This document shows positions 6,769-8,485 of a stretch of 8,485 nucleotides of DNA, piece after piece. How positions within the stretch are numbered: the stretch's first letter is position 1; each line of letters begins with the position of its first letter. Both the position numbers and the translations under genes were made by a program. Source of the DNA: an uncultured bacterium (GTDB lineage Bacteria > CALINM01); NCBI GenBank assembly GCA_938045315.1, contig CALINM010000074.1, forward strand, positions 1-8,485. Direction: 5' to 3'. The notes under the pieces were generated by a model, which saw only the letters and a program-made list of their open reading frames with translations, had not been told where the DNA came from and made no database searches.

Positions 6769-7977
6769 ATGTTAAAAGGGGTTTCAAAAAGGGCACTATC
6801 AATTTCTCCTTCACCTACTCTCGCTCTTGATGCAAGAATTAAAAAAATGAGAATTGAAGGCGTTTCTGTTATAAGTTTTGGTGTTGGTGAACCAGATTTT
6901 GACACACCAATAAATATTAAAAATGCTGGTAAGAAGGCAATAGATGATGGCTTTACCAAATATACACCATCTCAGGGGACGGAGAGTTTGAGGCAAGCTA
7001 TTTGTGATTTCTACAATAGAAAATGGTGTACTCAACTAAAACCAACAAATATTGTAGTCTCAAATGGTGCTAAGCATTCCCTATTTAATATTGCTATGGT
7101 TTTATTTGGGGAGGGGGATGAAGTTTTAATACCTGCTCCTTACTGGGTATCTTACCCTGAGCAGGTAATTTTGATGGGTGCAAAACCCATATTTATTAAA
7201 ACAGACTTAACTACAGATTTTAAAATAAATGTGGATATTTTAAAAGATTGCATAACGGATAAAACAAAAGCCCTTATACTTAATTCACCATGCAATCCCA
7301 CAGGGATAGTTTATAATAAAAAAGAGCTACAAGAAATACTTAACCTTGTTGTACAGAAAGGCTTGTATTTAATTGTAGATGAAATTTATGATGCCCTTGT
7401 TTACAATGGGATTGAATATACGAGTGTTTTAAGCTTTGTAAGTGGTAACCCCGACCTAATGAAAAATATAATTGTTGTTAATGGTGTATCAAAGACATAT
7501 GCGATGACTGGTTGGCGAATAGGTTACACCATTTCAAATGAAATTTTAGCTAAAATTATTGGTGATATGCAGAGCCAGAGTACTTCAAATCCATGTTCAA
7601 TTTCACAGAAAGCAGCGGAAGAAGCTTTGAGTGGTTCTCAGGAGGCTGTTAAAATAATGGTAGAAGCTTTTCAAAAAAGAAGAGATTTAATATCAGGGCT
7701 TCTGTCTGAAATAGATGGAGTAAAACTCAAAAAACCTGATGGTAGCTTTTATATATTTCCTGATTTTTCAAGTTTTATTAACACAAGTTTTAAGGGGATT
7801 AAAATTCAGAATACTATAAAATTGTGTGAATATCTTTTAGAAGAAGCTAAAGTTGGTGTTGTTCCAGGTGAAGCCTTTGGAGCACCCGGTTATATGAGGT
7901 TTTCCTTTGCCACCTCGGAAGATAATATAATTGAGGGCATTAAGAGACTGAAGGAAGCTCTGAAAAAGCTTAATTAG
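6769..7977 (+). CDS. PLP-dependent class I aminotransferase, aspartate aminotransferase type
   Basis: 402 residues from the ATG at 6769. A GTG three bases earlier would also be in frame, but the AAGGGG site (6757-6762) is six bases from the ATG and only three from the GTG, so ATG is preferred. The fold type I signature is complete: GVGEPDFDTP (38-47), SNGAKHSLFN (98-107), PAPYWVSYPEQV (122-133), NSPCNPTG (172-179), DEIYD (204-208), the PLP Schiff-base lysine K242 in SKTYAMTGWRIGY (241-253), and the substrate carboxylate arginine R377 in MRFSFATS. This set matches the subgroup of bacterial aspartate aminotransferases typified by the Thermus enzyme, which interconvert aspartate + 2-oxoglutarate and oxaloacetate + glutamate. 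Some members accept aromatic or prephenate substrates, so the exact substrate is not certain. It is the last gene of the rsmD-coaD operon, two bases after the coaD stop. Confidence 0.93.
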   Translation: MLKGVSKRALSISPSPTLALDARIKKMRIEGVSVISFGVGEPDFDTPINIKNAGKKAIDDGFTKYTPSQGTESLRQAICDFYNRKWCTQLKPTNIVVSNGAKHSLFNIAMVLFGEGDEVLIPAPYWVSYPEQVILMGAKPIFIKTDLTTDFKINVDILKDCITDKTKALILNSPCNPTGIVYNKKELQEILNLVVQKGLYLIVDEIYDALVYNGIEYTSVLSFVSGNPDLMKNIIVVNGVSKTYAMTGWRIGYTISNEILAKIIGDMQSQSTSNPCSISQKAAEEALSGSQEAVKIMVEAFQKRRDLISGLLSEIDGVKLKKPDGSFYIFPDFSSFINTSFKGIKIQNTIKLCEYLLEEAKVGVVPGEAFGAPGYMRFSFATSEDNIIEGIKRLKEALKKLN

Positions 7978-7994
7978 TCTAAATTTTTTAAATT

Positions 7995-8013
7995 AGAATT
8001 ATTTTTTAATTCT
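7995..8013 (+). terminator. Weak AT-rich hairpin after the aminotransferase gene
   Basis: AGAATTA and TAATTCT form 7-bp arms around five T, 18 bases after the aminotransferase stop. The stem is almost all A-T and no T-run follows the right arm, so it is a poor intrinsic terminator. It is the only hairpin candidate before the next gene, and read-through into the phosphatase gene is possible. Confidence 0.25.
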
Positions 8014-8031
8014 CAACAAAAAATAATAAAT

Positions 8032-8071
8032 TTGTGTAAGATTGCTTTTTTATATTCAATTGTGTAAGATT
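8032..8071. repeat. Direct repeat TTGTGTAAGATT, two copies spaced 28 bp, upstream of the phosphatase gene
   Basis: Identical 12-bp copies at 8032-8043 and 8060-8071, the second ending five bases before the ATG. Each contains TAAGAT, a 4/6 match to a -10 box; for the second copy TTGCTT (8042-8047) lies at a 17-base spacing. They may be promoter elements, a repeated regulatory site or a small duplication. A 12-bp exact match is long for a 99-base gap, although AT-rich DNA raises the chance level. Confidence 0.5.
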
Positions 8072-8076
8072 TTTCT

Positions 8077-8485
8077 ATGTCTATCTATGCTGTTGGAGAT
8101 ATACACGGTTGTTATGAAAAACTGGAGCAGTTGTTTAAAACGATTACTTTGCAAGAAGATGATAAAATTGTTTTTTTAGGTGACTATATAGATAGAGGAC
8201 CTGATAGCAAAAAAGTTATTGATTTTATTATAAATTTAAAACTTAAAAAGGGTAATAAAATAATTTGTTTAAAGGGTAATCATGAGAAAATGTTATTAGA
8301 TTTTCTGGTAGGTAAAAATATAAATACTTTTTTAGCGAATGGAGGAAGAGAAACAATAAAGAGTTATTCTCAATCAGGTAGTTTTAATTTGCCCCAAGAA
8401 CATCTTGAATTTTTTAGAAGCCTTAGACTCTACTACGAGACTGAAAATTATATTTTTGTTCACGCGGGTATTGCACCCAATAAAT
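8077..8485 (+). CDS. PPP-family metallophosphatase (serine/threonine protein phosphatase type), 3' end missing
   Basis: 136 residues are visible and the frame is open to the window edge. The N-terminus MSIYAVGDIHGCYEKL is typical of bacterial PPP-family calcineurin-like phosphatases. The metal-binding and catalytic motifs appear in order and intact: GDIHG (7-11), GDYIDRGPDS (35-44), GNHE (67-70) and HAG (129-131), supplying ligands for a dinuclear metal centre (usually Mn or Fe). Such enzymes remove phosphate from Ser/Thr proteins (PrpA/PrpB, lambda phosphatase) or cleave diadenosine tetraphosphate (ApaH); the short motif spacing fits the PrpA/lambda type better, but the missing C-terminus prevents a decision. 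An in-frame TAA lies 12 bases upstream, so this ATG is the only reasonable start. No Shine-Dalgarno sequence is visible before it. It is probably a separate transcription unit from the aminotransferase. Confidence 0.92.
   Translation, partial: MSIYAVGDIHGCYEKLEQLFKTITLQEDDKIVFLGDYIDRGPDSKKVIDFIINLKLKKGNKIICLKGNHEKMLLDFLVGKNINTFLANGGRETIKSYSQSGSFNLPQEHLEFFRSLRLYYETENYIFVHAGIAPNK

Overview
The window looks like chromosomal DNA from a low-GC bacterium, probably Gram-negative. It is AT-rich throughout, genes are tightly packed, coding starts use ATG and GTG, and internal operon genes have clear purine-rich ribosome binding sites. The low GC and the gene order rsmD - small exported protein - coaD - class I aminotransferase would fit a group such as the Deferribacterota, but that assignment is an inference from general appearance.

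Left part (1-4831): the 3' end of one very large exported protein gene. At least 1609 residues are visible and the start lies outside the window. The visible domains are an IPT/TIG domain, further beta-sandwich-like segments, an ASPM/SPD-2/Hydin (choice-of-anchor D type) domain, three consecutive Ig-like + fibronectin type III modules with conserved cysteine pairs, and a C-terminal set of seven repeats that reads as a seven-bladed beta-propeller. A GC-rich hairpin (4848-4876) follows the stop codon.

Middle (4832-5322): about 490 bases without a convincing intact gene. It holds the hairpin, possible traces of a decayed gene on the minus strand, and, nearer its right end, a good sigma70-type promoter whose -35/spacer region is an inverted repeat, followed by a 10-bp direct repeat.

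Right part (5323-7977): a compact plus-strand operon. rsmD (16S rRNA guanine-N2 methyltransferase) overlaps by 4 bases a gene for a small exported protein of unknown function. That gene overlaps coaD (phosphopantetheine adenylyltransferase) by 1 base, and coaD is followed 2 bases later by a PLP-dependent aspartate-type aminotransferase. The set joins ribosome maturation, coenzyme A synthesis and amino acid metabolism, as housekeeping operons often do; the exported protein is the odd member. After a 99-base AT-rich gap with a 12-bp direct repeat comes the 5' end of a PPP-family metallophosphatase (8077 to the window edge).

I do not see a CRISPR array, an intact insertion sequence, tRNA or rRNA genes, or a clear new defence or biosynthetic system. 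The most unusual items are the architecture of the giant exported protein, the translationally coupled exported protein inside the rsmD-coaD operon, and the promoter/repeat cluster upstream of rsmD.
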